NCBI GenBank assembly: GCA_964583765.1
Contig: CAZOWW010000091.1
Location: 1 to 24,519 of the forward strand
DNA: 24,519 nt
Source: CAZOWW01 sp964583765
Lineage (GTDB): Bacteria > Actinomycetota > Actinomycetes > Actinomycetales > Kineosporiaceae
Reading direction: 5' to 3'
Below, one piece after another: positions 7,306 through 15,380 of this stretch; position 1 is the stretch's first letter; each line of letters opens with the position of its first letter. The notes under the pieces are model-generated. The model was not told the DNA's origin. It saw only the letters and a program-made list of their open reading frames with translations, and searched no databases. A program made the translations under genes and the position numbers.

Positions 7306-8391
7306 TCAGCGACCGGCCAGCTCGGCCGCGACCAACTCCGCGATCTGCGCGGTGTTGAGCGCCGCGCCCTTGCGCAGGTTGTCGCCGACCACGAACAGGT
7401 CCAGCGTGTTCGGGAAGTCGAGTGCCTGGCGGATGCGGCCGACCACGGTCGGGTCCGTGCCCACGGCGTCCGCCGGCGTCGGGAACTCCCCGGCCGCCAG
7501 ATCGTCGAGCACGGTCAGTCCCGGCACCGCGGCGAGAGCGGCCCGCGCCTGCTCGACCGTGATCTCCCGCTCGAAGACGGCGTGCACCGCGAGGGAGTGG
7601 GTGGTCACGACCGGCACGCGCACGCAGGTGGCCGAGACCTTGAGGTCCGGGATTCCGAGGATCTTGCGGGACTCGTTGCGGACCTTGAGCTCCTCGCTCG
7701 TCCACCCGCCGTCCTTGATCGAACCGGCCCACGGGACCACGTTGAGCGCCAGCGGCGCCGGGAAGGGCGAGGGCACGTCCCCGAGCTTGTCCGCGATGGC
7801 TCGGCGGACGTCGCCGGCCACCGAACCGAGACTGCGGTCGGCGGCGACGACCGCCAGCTCGTCGTGCAGCCGTTCGATGCCGGGCTGGCCGGCGCCCGAG
7901 GCCGCCTGGTACGAGGAGACGACCAGCTCCGTCAGGCGCCAGCCACGGTGCAGGGCACCGAGCGCATCGATCATGGTCAAGGTGGTGCAGTTGGGGTTCG
8001 AGATGATGCCGCGCGGCCGGTTGCGGGCCTGCTCGGGGTTGACCTCGGGCACCACGAGCGGCACGTCGGGCTCCATGCGGAACGCCCCGGAGTTGTCCAC
8101 GACCACCGCGCCGCGGGCGGCCGCGATCGGGGCCCACTCGGCGGAGATCTCGTCCGGAACGTCGAACATGGCCACGTCGACGCCGTCGAAGACCTCGGGC
8201 GCGATCGCCCGCACCACGACGTCCTCGCCGCGCACCTGGAGCACCTTGCCCGCCGAACGGGCCGAGGCGATCAGGCGGATCTCGCCCCAGATGTCCGGGC
8301 GGGAGGACAGGATGCCGAGCATCACCCCGCCGACGGCACCGGTGGCGCCCACCAGGGCGAGGGTGGGCTTGCGGCCTGTCAGGTCACTCAT
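7306..8391 (-). CDS. asd: Aspartate-semialdehyde dehydrogenase
   Basis: A 361-residue cytoplasmic enzyme reducing aspartyl phosphate to aspartate semialdehyde with NADPH. This is the branch point towards lysine and diaminopimelate, threonine and methionine. The Rossmann motif GATGAVG is at 15-21, the active-site Cys is C135 in SNPNCTT, and the substrate/catalytic region includes CVRVPVVTTHSLAVH. Length is normal for the actinobacterial enzyme. Start ATG 8391 overlaps the lysC stop by ATGA, so translation is coupled to the kinase of the preceding step. It is the last gene of the minus-strand block and is followed by a strong terminator. Confidence 0.97.
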   Translation of the reverse strand: MSDLTGRKPTLALVGATGAVGGVMLGILSSRPDIWGEIRLIASARSAGKVLQVRGEDVVVRAIAPEVFDGVDVAMFDVPDEISAEWAPIAAARGAVVVDNSGAFRMEPDVPLVVPEVNPEQARNRPRGIISNPNCTTLTMIDALGALHRGWRLTELVVSSYQAASGAGQPGIERLHDELAVVAADRSLGSVAGDVRRAIADKLGDVPSPFPAPLALNVVPWAGSIKDGGWTSEELKVRNESRKILGIPDLKVSATCVRVPVVTTHSLAVHAVFEREITVEQARAALAAVPGLTVLDDLAAGEFPTPADAVGTDPTVVGRIRQALDFPNTLDLFVVGDNLRKGAALNTAQIAELVAAELAGR

Positions 8392-9668
8392 CGTCCGGTC
8401 CCTCCGTACACGACTGCCTCACCCTGCGCGCTGTCCAGGCCGAAGGCGGTGTGCACCGCCCGCACCGCGGTGTCCACGGCGTCGTCCCGGGTGATCACGG
8501 AGATCCGGATCTCCGAGGTGCTGATCATCTCGATGTTGACGCCCGCGTCCGCGAGCGCCTTGAAGAACTGGGCGGAGACGCCGGGATGGCTGCGCATGCC
8601 CGCACCGATCAGGGAGACCTTGCCGATCTGGTCGTCGTAGCGCAGGGCCTCGAACCCGATCACGTCCTGCACCTTGTTCAGCGCGGCCATGGCGGTGTCG
8701 CCGTCCGTCTTGGGCAGGGTGAAGGAGACGTCGGTCAGACCGGTGGCGACCGCCGAGACGTTCTGGACGATCATGTCCAGGTTGATCTCCGCCGCGGCCA
8801 CCGTCTCGAAGATCTCGGCGGCCTTGCCGGGAAGGTCGGGCACCCCGACGACGGTGATCTTGGCTTCGCTCCGGTCGTGTGCGACGCCGGAGATGATCGG
8901 CTGTTCCATCTGCTCTCCTTGCGGCCCCACGGCCGGCGTGTCGATGACCCAGGTGCCCTCACGCTGACTGAACGACGACCGCACGTGCACCGGCACCTGG
9001 AACCGGCGCGCGTACTCCACGCACCGCAGGTGCAGCACCTTGGCCCCGGATGCGGCCATCTCCAGCATCTCGTCGCTGGAGATCCGGGTGATCCGGCGGG
9101 CGATCGGCACGATCCGCGGGTCCGCGGTGAACACGCCGTCCACGTCGGTGTAGATCTCGCAGACGTCCGCCCCCAGCGCGGCCGCGAGGGCCACCGCCGT
9201 GGTGTCGGAGCCGCCGCGCCCGAGGGTGGTGATGTCCTTGGTGTCCTGGCTGACACCCTGGAACCCCGCGACGATGGCGATGTCCCCCTCGTCCAGGGCC
9301 TGGCGGATACGGCCCGGGGTGACGTCGATGATCCGCGCCTTGCCGTGCACGGAGTCGGTGATCACCCCGGCCTGACTGCCCGTGAACGAGCGTGCCCGGT
9401 GCCCGAGGGTGGCGATCGCCATCGCGAGCACCGCCATGGAGATGCGCTCGCCGGCGGTCAGCAACATGTCGAGCTCGCGCGCGGGAGGCAGCGGCGACAC
9501 CTGCTGGGCGAGGTCGATGAGCTCGTCGGTGGAGTCACCCATGGCCGAGACCACGACGCACACGTCGTTCCCGGCTCTGCGGGTGTCGATGATCCGCCGA
9601 GCCACGCGCTTCACGCTCGCCGCGTCGGCGACCGAGGACCCCCCGTACTTCTGCACGATCAGTCCCAC
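8388..9668 (-). CDS. lysC: Aspartate kinase
   Basis: Phosphorylates aspartate, the first and usually feedback-controlled step of the aspartate family. From the GTG at 9668 it is 426 residues, starting MGLIVQKYGGSS, the normal N-terminus of actinobacterial aspartokinases, with GGGAG 7 nt upstream. An ATG at 9698 would add 10 residues but has a weak ribosome-binding site. Visible motifs are the catalytic KYGGSS, SFTGSQAGVITD, TTLGRGGSDTTAVALAAAL and YTDVDGVFTADPR. The C-terminal third holds two ACT domains (EAKITVVGVPDLPG and GKVSLIGAGMRSHPG with ISTSEIRISV), the lysine/threonine allosteric site in this family. An in-frame internal start at 8909 should produce a separate beta subunit. Overlaps asd by ATGA. 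Confidence 0.97.
   Translation of the reverse strand: MGLIVQKYGGSSVADAASVKRVARRIIDTRRAGNDVCVVVSAMGDSTDELIDLAQQVSPLPPARELDMLLTAGERISMAVLAMAIATLGHRARSFTGSQAGVITDSVHGKARIIDVTPGRIRQALDEGDIAIVAGFQGVSQDTKDITTLGRGGSDTTAVALAAALGADVCEIYTDVDGVFTADPRIVPIARRITRISSDEMLEMAASGAKVLHLRCVEYARRFQVPVHVRSSFSQREGTWVIDTPAVGPQGEQMEQPIISGVAHDRSEAKITVVGVPDLPGKAAEIFETVAAAEINLDMIVQNVSAVATGLTDVSFTLPKTDGDTAMAALNKVQDVIGFEALRYDDQIGKVSLIGAGMRSHPGVSAQFFKALADAGVNIEMISTSEIRISVITRDDAVDTAVRAVHTAFGLDSAQGEAVVYGGTGR
8907..8920 (-). promoter_or_regulatory. Internal RBS and start for the aspartokinase beta subunit
   Basis: On the minus strand, AAGGAG (8920-8915) precedes an in-frame ATG (8909-8907) by 5 nt. It would give a 173-residue product (8388-8909) beginning MEQPIISGVAHDRSEAK and containing only the ACT regulatory region. 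This is where Corynebacterium and Bacillus aspartokinases make their beta subunit for an alpha2-beta2 enzyme. The sequence is seen; its use is inferred from those relatives. Confidence 0.7.
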
Positions 9669-10026
9669 GCCCGCACTCCCGTTCTCCCGGGCCGCCATCG
9701 GTTCCGCCGCGTCGCACCCGAGTCCTGTTGATCTTTCAGCGTGTCGAGTCTAGCGAGAAGCACTCCCACGCCCACCCGGCGTTCGCAGGGCAAGACCTCC
9801 GGTCACCGGGGGATTCCCGGGTGGATTCCGGCGGCCATCCCCGCCCCGTCCATCGGGTTTGCGGCCGGCGCGCCAGGTCACCGCACGATCTGCACCTGCC
9901 CGGCGGCCGCCGGCCCCGGATCCGGTTCACCGGGACGGCGCAATCACGGGACGAGGTGCCACCGTTGGTCACCCTGGGTATCGTCCCAGTGGCGGATGGT
10001 GGCCCGCGCCGGCCGAGGCGGCCCCG
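9669..10026. other. lysC upstream region
   Basis: About 358 bp between the DUF5063 stop and lysC, with no supported gene. It holds the candidate lysC -10 box and several short GC palindromes (such as CCGGATCCGG around 9916-9925), none convincing as a terminator. The gap suggests lysC-asd has its own promoter rather than reading through from recR. Confidence 0.45.
9747..9752 (-). promoter_or_regulatory. Candidate -10 box for lysC-asd
   Basis: TAGACT on the minus strand, ~80 nt before the GTG at 9668, in the most A/T-containing part of the gap. The same hexamer precedes ffs and tRNA-Ser in this window. No good -35 hexamer is seen. Confidence 0.35.
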
Positions 10027-10689
10027 CTAGTCGGCGTGAAGCGCCTCGAACTCGGCGTCCGCGGCGACCTCGGCGTCCACGTCCAGGCGCAGGTGGCCCA
10101 GCATCGACTGGAGCACCCTCAGCGCGCTCGTGGCCCGCTGGCCCCAGGTCGACAGGTAGGAGAACTGCCACCACCACAGCGCCTCGTCCACCTGCCCGGC
10201 CCGGTGGTGCCGCAGCCCGTGCGCCAGATCGGCCGCCACATCCGCAAGATCGCCGGAGAGGGTCCCGTGCACCAGCTCGGCGTCCGTGAGCGGGTCGACC
10301 ACGTCGGCGTACTCGTCGAGGCCCTCCAGCAGATTGGCCAGCCCCGCGCGCACCGGGTCGATGTCCGGGTCCGGACCCGCGTCCGGCTCGAACCGCTCGC
10401 TCGGCACGACATCGCTGATCGCGCCCAGCCGGGCCCCGGCGAGGAGTACCTGCGAGACCGCGAGCAGGAGGACCGGCAGCGCGGTGTCCGGTGCGGAACC
10501 GGCGGCCACCTCGGTCACCGCGTCCAGGTAGGCCTGGGCGTCAGCGGCGGACACCTCGGCCAGCCGGCGCAGTTCCTGGACCTCGGCGGTCACGGATTTC
10601 TCACCCTCGGCGAGGGGAGGCACGGCGCCTCCGGTGTCGGCCTGGGCGCCGGGGGCATCGTGCCCCGGGCGCGGACGCATGTCAGACAT
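10027..10689 (-). CDS. DUF5063 family protein
   Basis: A 220-residue acidic, largely helical protein of unknown function. It matches the small conserved gene that follows recR in many actinobacteria (DUF5063). Residues ~1-30 are Pro/Gly-rich and variable. The conserved body has LRRLAEVSAADAQAYLDAV near 41-59 and a Trp-rich stretch (ALWWWQFSYLSTWGQRAT) in the C-terminal quarter. No catalytic motif, TM segment or signal peptide. ATG 10689 is chosen over an upstream in-frame start because AAGG lies 7 nt before it and it overlaps the recR stop by only 8 nt, typical of coupled genes. Position next to recR hints at a DNA-repair link, but nothing in the protein proves it. Confidence 0.8.
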   Translation of the reverse strand: MSDMRPRPGHDAPGAQADTGGAVPPLAEGEKSVTAEVQELRRLAEVSAADAQAYLDAVTEVAAGSAPDTALPVLLLAVSQVLLAGARLGAISDVVPSERFEPDAGPDPDIDPVRAGLANLLEGLDEYADVVDPLTDAELVHGTLSGDLADVAADLAHGLRHHRAGQVDEALWWWQFSYLSTWGQRATSALRVLQSMLGHLRLDVDAEVAADAEFEALHAD

Positions 10690-11281
10690 CGAGCAGCCTT
10701 CTCCCCTCGAAAGCACGACCAAGGGTCAACTCGTCGGCATATTCCAGGTCTCCCCCGACGGGCAGCCCGGACGCGAGCCTGGTCACCCTCAGGCCCATCG
10801 GCTTGAGCAGGCGGGCCAGGTATGTCGCCGTGGCCTCGCCCTCCAGGTTGGGGTCGGTGGCCAGGATGATCTCGTTGATCTCTCCCGAGGCCAGCCTCGC
10901 GACGAGTTCCCGGACCCGGAGGTCATCCGGTCCGACTCCCTCGATCGGACTGATCGCCCCGCCCAGGATGTGGTAGCGGCCGCGGAACTCCCGCGTCCGT
11001 TCGATCGCCACGACGTCCTTGGGCTCCTCGACCACGCACAGGACGCCCGGGTCACGGCGGGGGTCCCGGCAGATCTTGCACTGCTGGTCGGCCGAGACGT
11101 TGCCGCAGACCTCGCAGAAACGCACCTTCTCGGTGACCTCGATCAGCGCTTTGACCAGGCGCTTCACATCGGTCGGGTCGCTCGCCAGCAGGTGGAAGGC
11201 GATCCTCTGGGCACTCTTGGGGCCGACCCCGGGCAACCGCCCGAGTTCGTCGATGAGGTCCTGGACCACGCCTTCGTACAC
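10682..11281 (-). CDS. recR: Recombination mediator RecR
   Basis: A 199-residue protein that with RecO/RecF helps load RecA on SSB-coated gaps. The GTG start at 11281 gives MYEGVVQDLIDELGRLPGVG, the standard N-terminus. Features in order are the helix-hairpin-helix (GRLPGVGPKSAQRIA, 14-28), a four-Cys zinc finger (C56, C59, C68, C71) and a Toprim domain with CVVEEPKDVVAIERT and the conserved HILGGAISPIEGVGPDDL. Length is normal. It lies 32 bp after the serine hydrolase and overlaps the DUF5063 gene by 8 nt. The usual neighbour ybaB (ebfC) is absent upstream. Confidence 0.97.
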   Translation of the reverse strand: MYEGVVQDLIDELGRLPGVGPKSAQRIAFHLLASDPTDVKRLVKALIEVTEKVRFCEVCGNVSADQQCKICRDPRRDPGVLCVVEEPKDVVAIERTREFRGRYHILGGAISPIEGVGPDDLRVRELVARLASGEINEIILATDPNLEGEATATYLARLLKPMGLRVTRLASGLPVGGDLEYADELTLGRAFEGRRLLDV

Positions 11282-11313
11282 GGTGTGAGCCTACGGGGTC
11301 GGCCCCGACCACG

Positions 11314-12207
11314 TCAGGCGGGCGACGCCGATCGGGTGGGGCGGCTCGCGGTCGCGGCCAGCACCGCGTCCCCCAGTACCGGCCAGGCCTGGCGGGCCCA
11401 GGGACCGAAGGGCTGCTCGCCCAGGTACACGCAGGCCACCCCGGCGACGGGATCGGCCCAGAGGAAGGTGCCGGATCGCCCGAAATGGCCGACCGCCGCG
11501 GTCGACAGCCGACGCCCGGCCCAGTGGCCCGGACGTCCGAAGGTGTGCTCGACCCCGAGCCCCCAGTCCAGCGGATCGAACCGACCGACCCCGGGCAGCA
11601 CCCCCGCAAGGCCGGGGAACTGCACCTGCACCAGCTCCGCGCCCGTGGCGGCGGCGAGCACCCCGTCACGCCCCGAGGCAGCGCCGAGCAGTTCCCCGGC
11701 GAAGACCGCCAGATCCGCGGTCGTGCTCACCGCGCCGTATGCCGCAGAGCCGTCGAGGGACGTCGCCCGCAGGCCGAGCGGCTCGCAGACGGCCTCGGCC
11801 AGGTAACGGTCGAAGGGCAACCCGGTGGCCGCCGTGAGGTGTCCGGCGAGCAGCTCGAAGCCCTCGTTCGAGTAGATCCGCCGGCCGCCGACCCGGGTCA
11901 CCGGCGCGGAGCCCTCGAAGCCGAGCCCCGAGGCGTGCGCGAGCAGGTGCCGTACCGTCGCGCCGGGCGGTCCCGCGGGCTCGTCGAGCTCGACGGCGCC
12001 CTCCTCCACGGCCACCAGCACGGCGTACGCGGTGAGCAGCTTCGTCACCGAGGCGAGCGGGTAGCGCCGCGACCGGTCGCCCCGACCCAGCTCCGCCACC
12101 TCACAGATCCGGCCGAGAGCATCACGACGCACCACCGCGAGGGCCGCGCCGACGGGCACCTCGGGGAGTACTCCGGCGGGGACCACGACCGCCGCTCCCG
12201 TGGTCAC
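11314..12207 (-). CDS. Beta-lactamase-family serine hydrolase
   Basis: A 297-residue class C beta-lactamase/DD-peptidase-fold protein, probably an esterase or peptidase; substrate unknown. Catalytic motifs are S53-V-T-K56 (SxxK), Y112-S-N114 (YxN) and H241-F-G-R-S-G246 in place of the KTG/HxG box. RHLLAHASGLG (86-96) is the usual sequence after the first motif. No signal peptide is obvious, so it is probably cytoplasmic. The GTG at 12207 overlaps the dnaX stop (GTGA), implying translational coupling. The frame is open much further upstream through dnaX (to 13782), but that is antisense-like shadow in a low-complexity tail. It sits where ybaB is often found. Confidence 0.88.
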   Translation of the reverse strand: MTTGAAVVVPAGVLPEVPVGAALAVVRRDALGRICEVAELGRGDRSRRYPLASVTKLLTAYAVLVAVEEGAVELDEPAGPPGATVRHLLAHASGLGFEGSAPVTRVGGRRIYSNEGFELLAGHLTAATGLPFDRYLAEAVCEPLGLRATSLDGSAAYGAVSTTADLAVFAGELLGAASGRDGVLAAATGAELVQVQFPGLAGVLPGVGRFDPLDWGLGVEHTFGRPGHWAGRRLSTAAVGHFGRSGTFLWADPVAGVACVYLGEQPFGPWARQAWPVLGDAVLAATASRPTRSASPA

Positions 12208-15200
12208 TCGGCCCGCTCCTCGATCAGCTTGCCCCCCAACAACTGCATGACCACGGGCGGTCCGACGAGGTGGGAACCCTCCAGGTCCGCATCGTCCCGG
12301 CTCGGCTCGTCGTCGTAGGGACTGCCCGGCGCGGCCGGAGCCCCACCCGGTGTCGTACGACGCGCAGCCTTCTCGCCGGCCGGGGAACGTCCCGCACCGG
12401 CCGACTCCCGGCGCGCGGACGCGAACGCCGACTCCCGTCCTCGGCCCGGACGCCGACCGGCTGCCCCGGAACCAGCCGCGGCAGACCCCTGCGCCGCAGA
12501 GCCGGCCGCCCCGGAACCGGCTGCCCCGACCCCGGACGGAGCCGCCGCCGGAGCAGGCGTGGAGGCCCCGACCCCCGCAGAGGACGCCCCGGAACCGGGC
12601 CCGGAGGTCCGGGACGAGGACCCCGCCGACGCGCGCGAGGAGATCGCGGCCGGATCCGACGCCGAGGCCACCGGCTCGGAACGCACCGGTCCTGCAGGAG
12701 AGGAATCCGGTGCCGTGCCCCCAGGGCGGGAGACTTCGGGGCGGGAGCCGTCGGCAACAGCTGCTCCGGGCTCCGCACCCGGTCGGCCGGAGGGGGCCAC
12801 CCGGCGCGGCGGGACGTAGCCCTCGGGCGGCTCGTCCTCGGGCGGAGGCTCGTCCGGCCAAGGGATGTCCTCGTCGGGGGCAGGCGGAACGTAGGCGGGC
12901 TCCCCCGACCATGCCTGGCCAGACGCTCCCCGCCGGCCCGCGGCGCCGCCGGTCCGCGAACCGGCTGCCCGGGCTGCACCGGCTCCCCGCACGGCACTCT
13001 GTCCTCGTGCAGGGCTTGCTGCCTGCGCAGGGCTCCCTGCCTGGGCGGGGTTCTGTCCCCGCGCAGGACCGGGCGAGGTCGCGCCGCCGGACGTCCCGGA
13101 GACGGGCACGGAGCCCTGGTCCTCTGGACCCACCGGCCGATCGGAGTCCTCCTGCCGGGGAGCGGACGACGCCGGCCACGGAGCACGGGCAGAGCCGGTC
13201 GCCGCGGTACCCGGCGCCTGCGCTCCTCGCGCCGACCCAGCACGATCCCCGGACGTCGCCGCGCCCCCCGCGGCACCCGAGGAGCGCGGCTCCGCGGAAG
13301 CACCGGTCGGGGGGACGGCGGCCGTCCTCGTCGTCGGCCAGGCAGAGCCGGCCGGACCACCCGTGGCAGCCGTCGAGCCGGAGGAAACGCCGGACGAGGG
13401 AGCACGGCCCCCGGGCGCAGGTCGCGCCGAACCGGTAGCGCCCGGTCTCGGTTGTACGGCTGGTCGCGCCGAGGCAGCGGCGCCCCGCCCTGGCCCCGCC
13501 CCCGGTCGTGCCGGTCCGGACGAAGGCCGCGCAGGCTCTCCGGTGCCGGAGGCCGAGGCTGCCACGACACCCTCCACCCGGCAGTCGACCCCTGCCGCTT
13601 CGATCAGCGCCTGACGCGTGAACTCCGCGTGGCTGCCCCGGTCGAAGGTGTTCAGGAGTGCGGGGTTCGGGAAGCCCAGCACCAGCGTGGCCCCGTCGTA
13701 TCCGAGCACCTGCGCATGCGAGGACACCAATGATCCGGAGGCCTTCCGGATGCCGGAGAGCGCAGTCAACACCTCCGGCCATCTCCGGCGAAGGCTCTCC
13801 AGATCCGGATGTCCGGACGACGGGGTGGCAGCAGCGGACGTCTGTTCCCGGCCCTGGGCGGCGGACGATGCCGCAGCCGCAGTTGTCTGCTCCCGGCCCT
13901 GCGGTGCGGCCGACGAGGCGACGGCGGGTCCCGGCGTGCCGGGGGCAGATCCTTGCGCGGCGACCGCCGGGGAGGCGGAAGCCGCACCTCGACGGGCGAC
14001 CGCCGCCCGGGCCGCGGCGGCACCGGCAGCGCCGACCTCCCGGTCCGGACGCTCGAGACCGTCCCGCCGTCCGGCCTCGCCGGAACCCGGCGCACCGGCC
14101 CCGACCTCCCGCCCGGCCCCGACCTCCCGCCCGGCCCCGACTTCCCGCCCGGCCCCAGGGTCCCTCGGCGTCGTCCCGACCTTCCCCGGCCCGCTCGCGG
14201 GGACTCCGGCCTCGACCCGCCGCTCGAGGCGGTCCAGTCGCACCCGCAGGCCGCGCTCGGCGTCCTCGGCCCCGGGCAGCAACAACCGGGCGCAGAGCAG
14301 CTCCAGGTGCAGGCGCGGGGAGGTGGCGCCGCTCATCTCGGTGAGCGCGGCGTTGACCACGTCGGCCGCCCGCGACAGCTCGGCCCGGCCGAACCGCGCG
14401 GACTGGGCCCGCATCCGTTCCAGCTGGTCGTCGGGCAGACCACGCAGCACGGTGTGCGCGCCGTCCTGCACCGCCTCGACCACGAGCAGATCCCGGAACC
14501 GCTCCAGCAGGTCCTCGACGAAACGCCGGGGGTCGAGCCCGGACTCGACCACCCGGTCGACGACCCCGAAGAGGGTGGCGCCGTCCACGGCGGCGAGCGC
14601 GTCCACGGCCTCGTCGAGCAGGGCACCGTCGGTGTATCCGAGCAGGGAGACCGCGAGCGCGTAGGTCAGGCCCTCCTCACCGGCGCCCGCGACCAACTGG
14701 TCGAGCACCGAGAGGCTGTCGCGCACCGATCCGGCGCCCGCGCGCACCACGAGCGGCAACACGCCCGTCCCCACCGGCACGCTCTCCCGACCGCAGAGCT
14801 CACCGAGGTACGCCTGCAGGATGCCGGGCGGGACCAACCGGAACGGGTAGTGGTGGGTCCGGGAGCGGATGGTGCCGATGACCTTCTCGGGCTCGGTGGT
14901 CGCGAAGATGAACTTCACGTGCTCCGGGGGCTCTTCGACGATCTTCAGGAGGGCGTTGAAGCCCTCCTTGGTCACCATGTGCGCCTCGTCGATGATGAAG
15001 ATCTTGTACCGGGACGACGCGGGTGCGAAGGCGGCCCGGTCCCGGATCTCCCGTGCGTCGTCGATCCCGCGGTGACTCGCCGCATCGATCTCGATCACGT
15101 CCAGGCTGCCCGATCCGCCCCGGGCAAGGGCGACGCAGGATCCGCACACCCCACAGGGCTCGGGTGTCGGTCCCTCCTCGCAGTTCAGACAGCGCGCGAG

Positions 15201-15368
15201 GATGCGGGCGCTGGTGGTCTTGCCGCAGCCCCGCGGGCCCGAGAACAGGTAGGCATGGTTCACCCTGTTCTTGGCCAGGGCCACGAGCAGCGGACCGGTG
15301 ACGTGCTCCTGCCCGATCACCTCGGCGAAGGTCTCGGGACGGTACCTGCGGTAGAGCGCGGTGGTCAC
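12204..15368 (-). CDS. dnaX: DNA polymerase III subunit gamma/tau
   Basis: A 1054-residue clamp-loader ATPase subunit. The AAA+ module has Walker A GPRGCGKT (44-51), zinc cysteines C60-x2-C63-x8-C72-x2-C75-x2-C78, Walker B IIDEAH (125-130) and the sensor region SRTHHYPFRL. Domain III ends near 385. A later folded segment (LESLRRRWPEVLTALSGIRKASGSL and following, ~520-600) is the tau-like domain. Between and after these are very long Ala/Gly/Pro/Ser/Arg-rich tracts, and only the last ~25 residues (VVMQLLGGKLIEERAE) again look conserved. The protein is far longer than mycobacterial DnaX (under 600). GTG 15368 has no ribosome-binding site but a TAGTGT box ends 6 nt upstream, suggesting a leaderless message. 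No slippery A-tract for a gamma frameshift was seen. Confidence 0.96.
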   Translation of the reverse strand: MTTALYRRYRPETFAEVIGQEHVTGPLLVALAKNRVNHAYLFSGPRGCGKTTSARILARCLNCEEGPTPEPCGVCGSCVALARGGSGSLDVIEIDAASHRGIDDAREIRDRAAFAPASSRYKIFIIDEAHMVTKEGFNALLKIVEEPPEHVKFIFATTEPEKVIGTIRSRTHHYPFRLVPPGILQAYLGELCGRESVPVGTGVLPLVVRAGAGSVRDSLSVLDQLVAGAGEEGLTYALAVSLLGYTDGALLDEAVDALAAVDGATLFGVVDRVVESGLDPRRFVEDLLERFRDLLVVEAVQDGAHTVLRGLPDDQLERMRAQSARFGRAELSRAADVVNAALTEMSGATSPRLHLELLCARLLLPGAEDAERGLRVRLDRLERRVEAGVPASGPGKVGTTPRDPGAGREVGAGREVGAGREVGAGAPGSGEAGRRDGLERPDREVGAAGAAAARAAVARRGAASASPAVAAQGSAPGTPGPAVASSAAPQGREQTTAAAASSAAQGREQTSAAATPSSGHPDLESLRRRWPEVLTALSGIRKASGSLVSSHAQVLGYDGATLVLGFPNPALLNTFDRGSHAEFTRQALIEAAGVDCRVEGVVAASASGTGEPARPSSGPARPGAGPGRGAAASARPAVQPRPGATGSARPAPGGRAPSSGVSSGSTAATGGPAGSAWPTTRTAAVPPTGASAEPRSSGAAGGAATSGDRAGSARGAQAPGTAATGSARAPWPASSAPRQEDSDRPVGPEDQGSVPVSGTSGGATSPGPARGQNPAQAGSPAQAASPARGQSAVRGAGAARAAGSRTGGAAGRRGASGQAWSGEPAYVPPAPDEDIPWPDEPPPEDEPPEGYVPPRRVAPSGRPGAEPGAAVADGSRPEVSRPGGTAPDSSPAGPVRSEPVASASDPAAISSRASAGSSSRTSGPGSGASSAGVGASTPAPAAAPSGVGAAGSGAAGSAAQGSAAAGSGAAGRRPGRGRESAFASARRESAGAGRSPAGEKAARRTTPGGAPAAPGSPYDDEPSRDDADLEGSHLVGPPVVMQLLGGKLIEERAE
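14101..14154 (-). repeat. Three 18-bp tandem units inside dnaX
   Basis: Units at 14101-14118, 14119-14136 and 14137-14154 differ by one base and encode the repeated GREVGA hexapeptide in the linker after domain III. In-frame, so copy-number change would only alter linker length. Confidence 0.85.
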
Positions 15369-15374
15369 CCGGAA

Positions 15375-15380
15375 ACACTA
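15375..15380 (-). promoter_or_regulatory. -10 box of a probably leaderless dnaX transcript
   Basis: TAGTGT (TANNNT) on the minus strand, followed by 6 nt and then the GTG start, so transcription would begin at or next to the start codon. No Shine-Dalgarno precedes the GTG, consistent with leaderless translation. The -35 box is not recognisable. Confidence 0.45.

Noticed and set aside
11314..13782. An 822-codon minus-strand frame containing the serine hydrolase
   Set aside because: Everything before 12207 is in another frame of the low-complexity dnaX coding sequence; the hydrolase homology begins at the GTG that overlaps the dnaX stop.
12204..15368. Programmed frameshift in dnaX generating a short gamma subunit
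   Set aside because: No A-rich slippery heptamer with a downstream hairpin was seen in the GC-rich linker; alternative tau/gamma production cannot be supported.
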